Counted from the first letter of the stretch, positions 1 through 5,912 are shown. The stretch: DNA of 7,914 nucleotides from an uncultured Clostridia bacterium (GCA_946626395.1 CAMOUF010000094.1:1-7914); one strand, 5' to 3'. The notes: generated by a model from the sequence alone, not told the origin. A program made the numbers and translations.

Positions 1-1116
1 TATTCCGTTCCCTCCACCCACGACTTCGTGGACGAGAAGGACGCCAAGATGATCCTGGGCGGCGCGGGCTCCCGGGCGGCGGACGAATACGGCGTCTGGT
101 GCAACTACGGCAACCTGTACGAAGACTTCAACATGGCCTATACCACCGGCGTCCTCAAGGACGTGGCGGACCGCCTCTATCCCGGCGAATGGGACGAAAT
201 CCCCTGGGATCTGATGGAATCCGGCGACCCCCGCTGGGTGTGGGAATGCTACCGCCGCATCTCCCTGGGCAAGGGATTGTTCGCGGACCTGGGCCTGGGC
301 ACCTATCGGCTGTATGAAAAGTGGGGCATGGACGATCCTGCCAAGAACGTGGCGGGCGTGTCCTTCTACGATTTCGTGAACGGCAAGAACTTCAACATCG
401 GCCATAACGGCTATCCCCGCCATCACGGCCCCGAAAACTGCTGGCAGGCAGGCACCCTGTACTCCATGATGTACAACCGTGACTGCATGATCCACCACCT
501 GATCAACTTCTGCTCCTCCGGCGCGCCCTACAACGAAATCACCAAGCCCGTCCTGGAGCACTTCTTCGGCGAAGGCTGTACCGACGCCCAGAAGAAATAT
601 ACCCCCATCAACGAAAACAAGATCAAACTGGCCAAGTGGGCCTTCATCGGCAAGCAGTGGCACGACAGCGCCACCCTGTGCAACTGGATGTACCCCATGA
701 CCATTGCCACCTCCAAGAAGCGTAATTACATCGGCGACCTGGACCTGGACGCCAAGTATATGACCGCCGTGACCGGCGAGGAATATACCCGGGAGGATCA
801 GGAACGGGATTCCGAACGCATCAGCCAATTGCTGCGCGTGATGACCGCCGTCAGCTTCAAGCTGAACCTGGGCAGCACCAACCTGCGCAAGGACCACGAC
901 CGGGTGTCCGATTGGGTCTTCGATAAGGAACCCGACTTCAAGCCCTTCGAGGAAGGCACCGTGAAGCTGGACCGGGAAGACTGGGAAAAGAGCCTGGATA
1001 TGTGGTATGAGGCCATGGGCTGGAATAAGGAAACCGGTATCCCCACCCGCGAAACCCTGGAAAAGTTCGACCTCAAGGATTGCGCGGATAAGCTGGAAGA
1101 GCTGGGCCTGATCTGA
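1..1116 (+). CDS. YdhV-like aldehyde ferredoxin oxidoreductase, C-terminal part (5' end outside window)
   Basis: The reading frame is open from base 1 to the TGA at 1114-1116, so the gene starts upstream; the GTG at 28 is only an internal codon. The 371 residues seen fit the C-terminal half of the aldehyde:ferredoxin oxidoreductase family, whose members use a W- or Mo-pterin cofactor and a [4Fe-4S] cluster to oxidise aldehydes or related substrates in the cytoplasm. Matches to the E. coli YdhV type, from memory, are the WCNYG segment near 94-111, YTPIN near 598, the DSATLCNW segment at 664-684 (Cys at 679-681 is the expected last cluster ligand), SWVFDKEP near 907, and the family ending with GIPTRETL. 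The other three cluster cysteines should lie just upstream of the window. The substrate cannot be told from sequence; W versus Mo is also open. A terminator follows at 1154. Confidence 0.9.
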   Translation, partial: YSVPSTHDFVDEKDAKMILGGAGSRAADEYGVWCNYGNLYEDFNMAYTTGVLKDVADRLYPGEWDEIPWDLMESGDPRWVWECYRRISLGKGLFADLGLGTYRLYEKWGMDDPAKNVAGVSFYDFVNGKNFNIGHNGYPRHHGPENCWQAGTLYSMMYNRDCMIHHLINFCSSGAPYNEITKPVLEHFFGEGCTDAQKKYTPINENKIKLAKWAFIGKQWHDSATLCNWMYPMTIATSKKRNYIGDLDLDAKYMTAVTGEEYTREDQERDSERISQLLRVMTAVSFKLNLGSTNLRKDHDRVSDWVFDKEPDFKPFEEGTVKLDREDWEKSLDMWYEAMGWNKETGIPTRETLEKFDLKDCADKLEELGLI

Positions 1117-1153
1117 TCCCCCAGAAAAAGGAATTGTCCTATTGATCTATCCG

Positions 1154-1187
1154 TCTCCTGCACGGGTCTCCTGTGCAGGAGATTTCT
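1154..1187 (+). terminator. Intrinsic terminator of the oxidoreductase gene
   Basis: TCTCCTGCAC (1154-1163) and GTGCAGGAGA (1173-1182) form a perfect 10-bp stem with a 9-nt loop. It is followed by TTTCTT, a short T-rich tail. It lies about 40 nt after the oxidoreductase stop codon, which fits a rho-independent terminator; the interrupted T-tract makes it moderate in strength. Confidence 0.7.
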
Positions 1188-1209
1188 TCAATCAAAGGAA
1201 GGGCGATAA

Positions 1210-1256
1210 CCTGGGGGAAACCGTTCTTTGGAGCCCAAAGAACGGTTTCCCCCAGG
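1210..1256. repeat. Perfect 22-bp inverted repeat with 3-nt loop
   Basis: Bases 1210-1231 are exactly complementary to 1235-1256, leaving only AGC as the loop. The arm carries a GGGGGAAACC block next to the spacer side and a TTCTTTGG block next to the loop. No T-tract follows on either strand, so it does not look like an ordinary terminator. A perfect, long, tight hairpin in a spacer is typical of dispersed palindromic repeats (REP- or MITE-like). Whether it recurs in the genome cannot be seen from this window. Confidence 0.85.
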
Positions 1257-1276
1257 CCCCTTTCCAAGAAAAGCTA

Positions 1277-1306
1277 TTGCGGATTGTTATCATTTTATCA
1301 TATGAT
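1277..1306 (+). promoter_or_regulatory. Possible sigma-A-type promoter ahead of the acetyltransferase leader
   Basis: A good -10 element, TATGAT, lies at 1301-1306. The only -35 candidate is a weak TTGCGG at 1277-1282 with an 18-nt spacer. The region is locally AT-rich in otherwise GC-rich DNA. If real, transcription would start near 1313 and give a leader of about 250 nt before the ATG at 1562. The AT-rich palindromic sequence here (AGCTAT 1272-1277 pairing with ATAGCT 1305-1310) is an alternative explanation. Confidence 0.35.
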
Positions 1307-1330
1307 AGCTGTATTTCGCCAAATGCGGGT

Positions 1331-1500
1331 CCAGGGTCCTCAGGACCCTGGTTCGGGACGAACCGCCGATGACCGCCTGTGGCGGAAATCTCATCGGCGG
1401 TGAGATCAGGCGAAACGAGCAATGTCCGCATGAAGCGGACTTGCGATGATTGAGCCAGCGGAACTGGGGCGAATAGCCCCAACGTAACCCTTTGTTGGCT
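1331..1500. other. Chain of hairpins in the spacer before the acetyltransferase (possible structured leader or repeat)
   Basis: Several perfect or near-perfect stems follow one another. They are 1331-1340 with 1342-1351 (10 bp, one-base centre), 1350-1355 with 1359-1364 (6 bp), and 1363-1372 with 1391-1400 (10 bp) enclosing 1373-1377 with 1381-1385. Further on are 1424-1429 with 1435-1440 (extended by 1419-1422 with 1441-1444), and 1453-1459 with 1494-1500 enclosing 1465-1470 with 1476-1481. This density of nested stems is not expected by chance and there is no convincing coding sequence. I do not recognise a known riboswitch. It could be a structured 5' leader, a small RNA, or a composite dispersed repeat. 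Confidence 0.5.
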
Positions 1501-1561
1501 TTGAAATACATTTTTTGATGAGAATGCGAATCGTATGAAAGCCATGCGATTTGGAGGCGTT

Positions 1562-2332
1562 ATGACGAATCAGGATATTCTGCAAATTGCGCTGCGGCAA
1601 TCCGCCATTGACTGCCATTGCCAGCCGGAGGATTTTCTGTCGGGGGAGAACAAAGTCGTTCTGTCGGAAAAGAACGAACGGGCCCGGGCGTATCTGGAAT
1701 TGCCCTTCGAGCTGGATCTGGTGTCCTACGGCACGAACATCGTGGCCCAAGCCAGCCCCCGGCTGCTGGACACCGCTGCCTGGTACATCGGGAAATATCC
1801 GGTGGAGCACTGCTTTGAATCCCCCAACGTGATCGCGCTGAACGAGCGGCTGGCGGCCTTTGACCTGAAAGTGTGCTTCATGGCGGAATATTTTCTTCCG
1901 GACATAAGCGTCCTCCGTGAGCGGCCCTGCGCTTATGAGCTCAAGGTTTTGGAGCCGGAGGCGTTTCAGGAATACTATGTGACGCCCTGGAAAAACAACG
2001 CCCTGTGCGAAAAGCGCAGGCACCTGGATGCCCTGGCCGTGGGCGCGTTTGACCATGGGAAACTCATCGGCCTGGCGGGCTGCTCCGCGGACTGCGAAAG
2101 CATGTATCAGATTGGCGTGGACGTGCTGCCCCAGTATCGGCGGCAGGGGATCGCGGCGGCCATCACCAGCCGCCTGGCCCTGGAAACCTTCGCCCGGGGC
2201 AAGGTGCCCTTTTACTGCGCCGCCTGGAGCAACTTGAAATCCGTGCGCAACGCCCTAACGTGCGGCTTTAAGCCCGCCTGGGTGGAAGTGACCGCCAGAG
2301 ATAAAAATTTTGTGGATGAAATGAACCGGTAA
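1562..2332 (+). CDS. GNAT-family N-acetyltransferase
   Basis: This 256-residue protein belongs to the Gcn5-related acetyltransferases, which move an acetyl group from acetyl-CoA to an amine. The GNAT core is in the C-terminal half, from about residue 123. It contains beta-strand GLAGCSADC, the acetyl-CoA pyrophosphate loop RRQGIA at residues 193-198, and the closing segment with AWSN and a GF-containing end. The first 120 or so residues, starting TNQDILQIALRQSAID, form an extra N-terminal domain that I recall from a common clostridial GNAT subfamily of about this length; its substrate is unknown. The start is ATG 1562 because GGAGG lies at 1553-1557, four bases upstream; the in-frame ATG at 1535 has no such site. 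The gene stands alone, with a long spacer on each side and no obvious terminator after it. Confidence 0.88.
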   Translation: MTNQDILQIALRQSAIDCHCQPEDFLSGENKVVLSEKNERARAYLELPFELDLVSYGTNIVAQASPRLLDTAAWYIGKYPVEHCFESPNVIALNERLAAFDLKVCFMAEYFLPDISVLRERPCAYELKVLEPEAFQEYYVTPWKNNALCEKRRHLDALAVGAFDHGKLIGLAGCSADCESMYQIGVDVLPQYRRQGIAAAITSRLALETFARGKVPFYCAAWSNLKSVRNALTCGFKPAWVEVTARDKNFVDEMNR

Positions 2333-2362
2333 TATCGTTGGATGCAGGGACGGAAAGCGTGA

Positions 2363-2397
2363 AGGCAATAGGCAAAAGGCATTAGGCAATAGGCATT
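2363..2397. repeat. Heptanucleotide tandem repeat, AGGCAWT type, five units
   Basis: Five adjacent 7-bp units read AGGCAAT, AGGCAAA, AGGCATT, AGGCAAT, AGGCATT. The period of seven is exact and only the last two or three bases vary. The same unit reappears in another spacer at 5960-5987. The pattern resembles the short tandemly repeated repetitive (STRR) sequences known from cyanobacteria, which are also degenerate heptamers in intergenic DNA. Confidence 0.85.
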
Positions 2398-2409
2398 ATG
2401 GGAGCGAGT

Positions 2410-2430
2410 GTGCTGAGTGGAGAATTCAGA
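2410..2430. repeat. Heptanucleotide repeat, GTGCAGA type, three degenerate units
   Basis: The units GTGCTGA, GTGGAGA and ATTCAGA each differ by one base from a member of the GTGCAGA/ATGCAGA family, which occurs in the opposite orientation at 2495-2508 and 2544-2578. Taken alone this copy is weak; the link rests on the exact phase of seven and the match to the neighbouring arrays. Confidence 0.5.
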
Positions 2431-2494
2431 TGTTTTGGTTTTCCCAAGCATTGCTCCGTTCCTTGTGTCTGGCTATATTCTTTGCACTTCGTGT

Positions 2495-2508
2495 CCTGCA
2501 TTCTGCAT
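2495..2508. repeat. Heptanucleotide repeat, TCTGCAT type, two units
   Basis: CCTGCAT is followed directly by TCTGCAT. The preceding bases (TTTGCAC at 2481-2487, then TTCGTGT) keep a degenerate period of seven, so the array may once have been longer. It has the same unit and orientation as the array at 2544-2578. Confidence 0.5.
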
Positions 2509-2543
2509 AAGGACTGGCTCCCCTGATAGAGGAAGCAAAAATA

Positions 2544-2578
2544 TCTGCACTCTGCATTCTGTACTCTACACTCTGTAC
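2544..2578. repeat. Heptanucleotide tandem repeat, TCTGCAY type, five units
   Basis: Five adjacent units read TCTGCAC, TCTGCAT, TCTGTAC, TCTACAC, TCTGTAC. The TCT start is constant in every unit. This is a different heptamer from the AGGCAWT array 150 bases upstream, so two repeat families with the same period share one spacer. Confidence 0.85.
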
Positions 2579-2649
2579 CCATAGGAGCTTTATGACTTAA
2601 AGCGTTACGCTTTTACCAAAGAAAATGACAGCATCAGGAGGTGCGTGAC

Positions 2650-3453
2650 ATGGCATTATTTGGACGGCGCAAGCCCGGCTTTTCCAAGGAAGTGGAACTC
2701 AAGCCCAGCGAAATCCCCGGGGAATTCAGCGACGCGCTGGATCCGGCGGTGAACAAGGAATTGGACAATCCCAAGCTGGAGAAACGGGAATTGCAGCAGG
2801 CGGCGGAAAACGTGATGGCTGGAACGGGGGCGGAGAAAAAGCAGGATATCTTTGAGTATATGCAGTCCCTGCCCGAGGTAGAGGATCCCTTCCCGCCCTC
2901 CGGGCCGGAGCCCGAGCTGCCCCCGGAGCCGGAAAAAACCAAGGCCCAGCTGCTGGCGGATTTCATCCGGGAGCGCTGCAAATCCGCGCTGATCACCCCC
3001 AAGCAGCTCATCGCCAAGGATGAGCCGGACATCGAAGCCCTGCTGGCGGAAATGGCGGCGGATGAAACCTGCCGGGATATTCTCACCGTGACGGGGCACA
3101 AGGACGTGTATTACTATTCCGAGGAGCTCATGGCCCATAACTACGCCAAGATCGCCATGCTCACCCTGGAAAAGGACGACGCCCGCACCGTGGCGGAAAT
3201 GGTGCGGTTCAACTGCAAAGCCTTCCCCACCCCCACCCCCGTTTACTATTTCGCCCGCCAGCCCTTCTTCCTGGACAAGGAGCGCATGCAGGCGGTCATC
3301 GCCCAGATGAAAACCGACCCGGATTACCAGGATATCCGGGAAGTGACGGCGGATGTGAACGGCGAACTATACCTGTTCTCCATCGACCTGATGAGCGAAA
3401 AATACGCCCGCGCCCTGGCCAACGGCGCAGAATCCCGGGAAGCGGACGAATAA
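2650..3453 (+). CDS. Unrecognised acidic protein with an internally duplicated domain
   Basis: I do not recognise this 267-residue protein. The start is ATG 2650: an ideal AGGAGGTG lies at 2636-2643 with a 6-nt spacer, and the in-frame GTG at 2641 falls inside that site. Residues 1-14 are basic (LFGRRKPGFSK). Residues 15 to about 100 are charged and proline-rich near the end (PPSGPEPELPPEPE), so probably disordered. Two similar units of 65 to 75 residues follow, at about 101-170 and 180-256. Each opens with a cysteine segment (RERCKS, RFNCKA), continues through a helix (EALLAEM, QAVIAQM) to DI and VT, and ends in an aromatic strand and YA helix (VYYYSEELMAHNYAKI, LYLFSIDLMSEKYARA). No signal peptide or membrane segment is seen, so it is probably cytoplasmic. 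It is followed by a terminator. Confidence 0.8.
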   Translation: MALFGRRKPGFSKEVELKPSEIPGEFSDALDPAVNKELDNPKLEKRELQQAAENVMAGTGAEKKQDIFEYMQSLPEVEDPFPPSGPEPELPPEPEKTKAQLLADFIRERCKSALITPKQLIAKDEPDIEALLAEMAADETCRDILTVTGHKDVYYYSEELMAHNYAKIAMLTLEKDDARTVAEMVRFNCKAFPTPTPVYYFARQPFFLDKERMQAVIAQMKTDPDYQDIREVTADVNGELYLFSIDLMSEKYARALANGAESREADE

Positions 3454-3463
3454 AAAACAGCAT

Positions 3464-3505
3464 AAAGAACCCGCCGCTCAGAGCAATCTGGGCGGCGGTT
3501 CTTTT
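3464..3505. terminator. Bidirectional intrinsic terminator between convergent genes
   Basis: AAAGAACC (3464-3471) pairs with GGTTCTTT (3497-3504), and after one bulged C at 3472, GCCGCTC (3473-3479) pairs with GGGCGGC (3490-3496). The stem is GC-rich at its top and has A-rich flank on the left (3452-3457) and TTTT on the right. It lies between the stop of the rightward gene at 3453 and the stop of the leftward gene at 3519, so it probably ends both transcripts. Confidence 0.85.
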
Positions 3506-3518
3506 CAGTGAAGAGTTG

Positions 3519-5372
3519 TTATTTGGGCGATCCGGCGCTTTCCACCGTCAGGGTGGCTTCTCCGGGCTCCGGGCCGATGTACAGCTCCAGGTTCTCCGGC
3601 GCTGTGAAGCCCTCCGGCAGTTCGATCACCTGCACGTGATATTTGTCCGGGTTCAGCTTCATGGCGATCCTTCCGTTTTCATCGGCGGGCTCGCTGTTCC
3701 GGCAGGCTATGTTGGTGCAGAAGGCCAGGATGGCCCCCGGCACCGGATTGCCGCTTTCATCCACCACCGTGACGGCATAGTCCCGCTGGACAGACACGCT
3801 TTCCATGGTCAAAAGGCCAAAGGACGCCGCGGCGGGCTTGGCTGTGGGCGCTGCCGCCGGGGCCCCGGTTCGGTCGGTGAGGGCAGATTGGTACAGCGCT
3901 TCCAGCTTCTCATAGGTCAGGGGCATCTGGGCGTTGTAGGTCACCACGCCCTGCTTGTTGAGGATGATGGTCTGGGGCATGGCGTCGGACGCGTTCAGCA
4001 GGGCCAGGATGCCCTTTTCCTTGCTGTCCAGGGCAAAGTCCAGATGATCCCAGCCCTTGTCTGCCAGGAAATCCTTCGCTTTGCCGGCTCCCGCCTTGTG
4101 GTGCACAGCCAGGATTTCCACGTCCGGGTAAGCTGTTTTCAGCTGTTCATAATAGGGCAGTTCTTCGATGCAGGGCCCGCAGGTGATGGCCCAGAAGTTC
4201 AGGATCACCACCTGTCCCCGGTGGCTGGACAGCCGGAAGGTGTCCCCGCTGAGCAGCTCCGTGGCAAAGTCCGGGGCCAGGCAGCCCACCTCCGTGCCGA
4301 TGGATAGGCCCAAGGCCTGGGCGGTCTCCGTTTCTGTTTCCGTCACCGCCGCAGAGGGGGTGCCCCGCTGGAGCGCCGGTTCCACCAGGTTGAACCAGGC
4401 CAGCGCGAAAAGGAGAACCGCCAGGGCAATGGCCCAAAGGATTTTTCCGGTTTTTCTGCGCTTGAGGATCACGGGGGCCGGGTCCGCGTTCCTGCCGGTT
4501 TCCGGCCCTTTCAGGGTGATCCTTCCAGCTTGGAGGGAAATGGCCCCCTGGGCGCAGACGCCCACGCATTTCCCGCAGGAGATGCATTCGTGGTCGCCCA
4601 CGTGCGTGACATCCATAGGGCACTTCACCACGCATTGGCCGCAGCCGTTGCAGCGTTCCGGATTCACCTTCACCCCCGTCAGGGCGAAGCGGTTGAAGAA
4701 GCCGTAAATCGCCCCCAGGGGGCAAATGAAGCGGCAGAAGGAGCGATAGCAAAACACGCAAGCCAGGCCCAGGAGGACCATGATGACCCATTTATTGGTA
4801 AACAGGGCTTTCAGCTGGAAAAAGGAGGAGCTGTTGGCCGGGTTTTGCAGAATGCCCACCGCCCCCTCCAAGGTGCCCGCGGGGCAGATATACTTGCAAA
4901 AGCCCGGCAGAATGACGCCTTTCGCCAGCCCGTAAAAAAGCGGCAGGGCAATCACGAACACGATCAGGATGACGTATTTGAGATAAGACAGCTTCCGGGT
5001 GGCGGCGCTTTTGCGGATTTTTGGGGTGGGTATTTTGTGCAGCAGCTCCTGAATCAAGCCAAAGGGGCAAAGCCAGCCGCACACGGTTCTGCCCAGGACA
5101 ACGCCGAACAGGGCCAGGATGCCCAGCACATACCAGGGGGTGGTATGCCCCGCGGCGTTCAGGGCGTTTTGCAGCGCGCCCAGGGGACAGCTGGCCACGG
5201 CTCCGGGGCAGGAATAGCAGTTGAGCCCCGGCACGCACAGGGCCTTGACGTCTCCCGAGTAAATATGCCCGTCGATGAAGCCCTTCAGATGGGCGTTGTA
5301 CAGCAGGGCGGCGTACAGCTGCACCAGCCTGCGGGAAGCAGGCCTGCTGATTTTTCTTTTTCCGGTTTCCAT
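3519..5372 (-). CDS. Membrane 4Fe-4S protein fused to a TlpA-like thioredoxin domain and a Cna-B/SpaA-like domain
   Basis: This 617-residue fusion probably moves electrons across the membrane to a thiol-disulfide domain outside the cell. Residues 14-230 form a NapH-like membrane part with cysteine motifs at 46-65 (CVPGLNCYSCPG then CPLG), 98-105 (CGWLCPFG), 159-166 (CKYICPAG) and 208-220 (CYRSFCRFICPLG). Two ferredoxin [4Fe-4S] motifs follow (Cys 241, 244, 247, 251 and 263, 266, 269, 273). A membrane anchor at about 310-330 leads to a redoxin domain with FWAITCGPC (CGPC at 398-401; the usual Trp before the first Cys is Thr) and a likely cis-proline at 466. An Ala/Pro linker (503-516) joins a beta-rich domain of about 100 residues with a CTNIAC pair (552, 557). 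ATG 5372 was chosen because it overlaps the upstream stop region (TAAGATG), suggesting coupling; GTG 5390 or TTG 5387 after GGAG are alternatives. The exact thiol partner is unknown. Confidence 0.88.
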   Translation of the reverse strand: METGKRKISRPASRRLVQLYAALLYNAHLKGFIDGHIYSGDVKALCVPGLNCYSCPGAVASCPLGALQNALNAAGHTTPWYVLGILALFGVVLGRTVCGWLCPFGLIQELLHKIPTPKIRKSAATRKLSYLKYVILIVFVIALPLFYGLAKGVILPGFCKYICPAGTLEGAVGILQNPANSSSFFQLKALFTNKWVIMVLLGLACVFCYRSFCRFICPLGAIYGFFNRFALTGVKVNPERCNGCGQCVVKCPMDVTHVGDHECISCGKCVGVCAQGAISLQAGRITLKGPETGRNADPAPVILKRRKTGKILWAIALAVLLFALAWFNLVEPALQRGTPSAAVTETETETAQALGLSIGTEVGCLAPDFATELLSGDTFRLSSHRGQVVILNFWAITCGPCIEELPYYEQLKTAYPDVEILAVHHKAGAGKAKDFLADKGWDHLDFALDSKEKGILALLNASDAMPQTIILNKQGVVTYNAQMPLTYEKLEALYQSALTDRTGAPAAAPTAKPAAASFGLLTMESVSVQRDYAVTVVDESGNPVPGAILAFCTNIACRNSEPADENGRIAMKLNPDKYHVQVIELPEGFTAPENLELYIGPEPGEATLTVESAGSPK

Positions 5373-5373
5373 C

Positions 5374-5838
5374 TTATCCAAGGCCAACACACTCCATGCA
5401 AATGGCCGCGCCCTTGGCCAGCACGTCCGTCAGGCCGCCATTGAATATTCCCGCGATGATCAGCGCTGCCGCTACCGCCAGCACCGCCCGCCGCAGATAC
5501 AGCTCTCTGGGGGCCGCCGTCTGGTGAACCGCCCGGGCCCTCAGGTCGCTCTGGCTCCGAAGCAGCCGTTCATCCCGGAGGGGCCTTCCCTGGTTTTCGC
5601 CCTGAACCCCCAGGAGCAGCCCGCTCACGGTCATGCCCAGGCTGCAAAAAAACAGGGGAAGAATGGGCGTCAGCTTTTCGCCCACCTTTTCCCGGGTATA
5701 CATGGGGGAAAACAGATCCCCCGCCGCCTGCCTTTGGGCCCCGTCCACATACAGGCTCAGGGCGGCGGCGGCCAAAAGGCCCGCGATCAGGGCGCACAGA
5801 ACGGCTTGAACGATCAGAAATACCCGCCTTCCTGTCAT
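5374..5838 (-). CDS. Small membrane protein with C-terminal CxxC motif (CD1871A-like end)
   Basis: This 154-residue protein has three hydrophobic segments, at about residues 5-31, 56-78 and 115-141. The third runs straight into ICMECVGLG at the very C-terminus (Cys 147 and 150). That ending matches, from memory, the short clostridial CD1871A-type CXXC proteins, which are often found beside 4Fe-4S membrane proteins; here the same end is carried by a longer, three-segment protein. The start is ATG 5838, with GGAGG seven bases upstream; longer versions of the frame would begin inside or upstream of the promoter. Its stop codon (5374-5376) lies one base before the ATG of the Fe-S fusion gene, so the two are almost certainly co-transcribed and translationally coupled. 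A role in the same thiol-redox path is inferred from the CxxC motif and position. Confidence 0.75.
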   Translation of the reverse strand: MTGRRVFLIVQAVLCALIAGLLAAAALSLYVDGAQRQAAGDLFSPMYTREKVGEKLTPILPLFFCSLGMTVSGLLLGVQGENQGRPLRDERLLRSQSDLRARAVHQTAAPRELYLRRAVLAVAAALIIAGIFNGGLTDVLAKGAAICMECVGLG

Positions 5839-5884
5839 AAACAATCCTCCGATCCTTGCAGAAAAATGCTTTCTTTCTATCTTC

Positions 5885-5912
5885 ATTATACCATGTTTTA
5901 TGGGGACGGCAA
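5885..5912 (-). promoter_or_regulatory. Sigma-A-type promoter of the Fe-S/thioredoxin operon
   Basis: On the minus strand a perfect -10 TATAAT (5890-5885) is preceded, after 16 bases, by TTGCCG (5912-5907), which matches four of six -35 positions. Transcription would start near 5878, about 40 bases before the ATG at 5838. The position and direction fit the two-gene operon. No operator palindrome is obvious around it. Confidence 0.7.

Larger units (their letters stand above)
2333..2649. other. Repeat-rich spacer without a gene
   Basis: No coding sequence with a credible start was found in these 317 bases. The spacer holds three groups of 7-bp tandem repeats (listed separately). It also holds a small hairpin, AAAGCG (2599-2604) with CGCTTT (2608-2613). 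The ribosome binding site of the next gene is at 2636-2643. No clear -35/-10 pair was found for that gene, and no clear terminator for the acetyltransferase. Confidence 0.6.

Noticed and set aside
1382..1500. A tRNA or known riboswitch in the hairpin chain
   Set aside because: The stems do not make a cloverleaf with conserved T-loop sequence, and no conserved core of a riboswitch class I know was found.
1192..2056. Minus-strand open frames across the hairpin spacer and into the acetyltransferase
   Set aside because: They run through perfect hairpins and then opposite the GNAT gene; they have no recognisable domain or ribosome site and look like products of repeat sequence.
2363..2397. A CRISPR-like array
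   Set aside because: Units are only seven bases, directly adjacent, with no spacers between repeats and no cas genes nearby.
2641..2649. GTG at 2641 as the start of the duplicated-domain protein
   Set aside because: The GTG is part of the AGGAGGTG ribosome binding site that serves ATG 2650.
3516..4307. Long open frame on the plus strand (263 codons) opposite the Fe-S fusion gene
   Set aside because: It lies antisense to a gene with many exact family motifs, has a Gly/His/Gln/Arg-rich composition typical of frames opposite GC-rich genes, and has no ribosome site or known motif.
4530..5444. Long open frame on the plus strand (304 codons) opposite the Fe-S part and the junction with the membrane protein gene
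   Set aside because: Same reasons: antisense to clear cysteine motifs, low-complexity Ala/Gln/Gly composition, no start signal.
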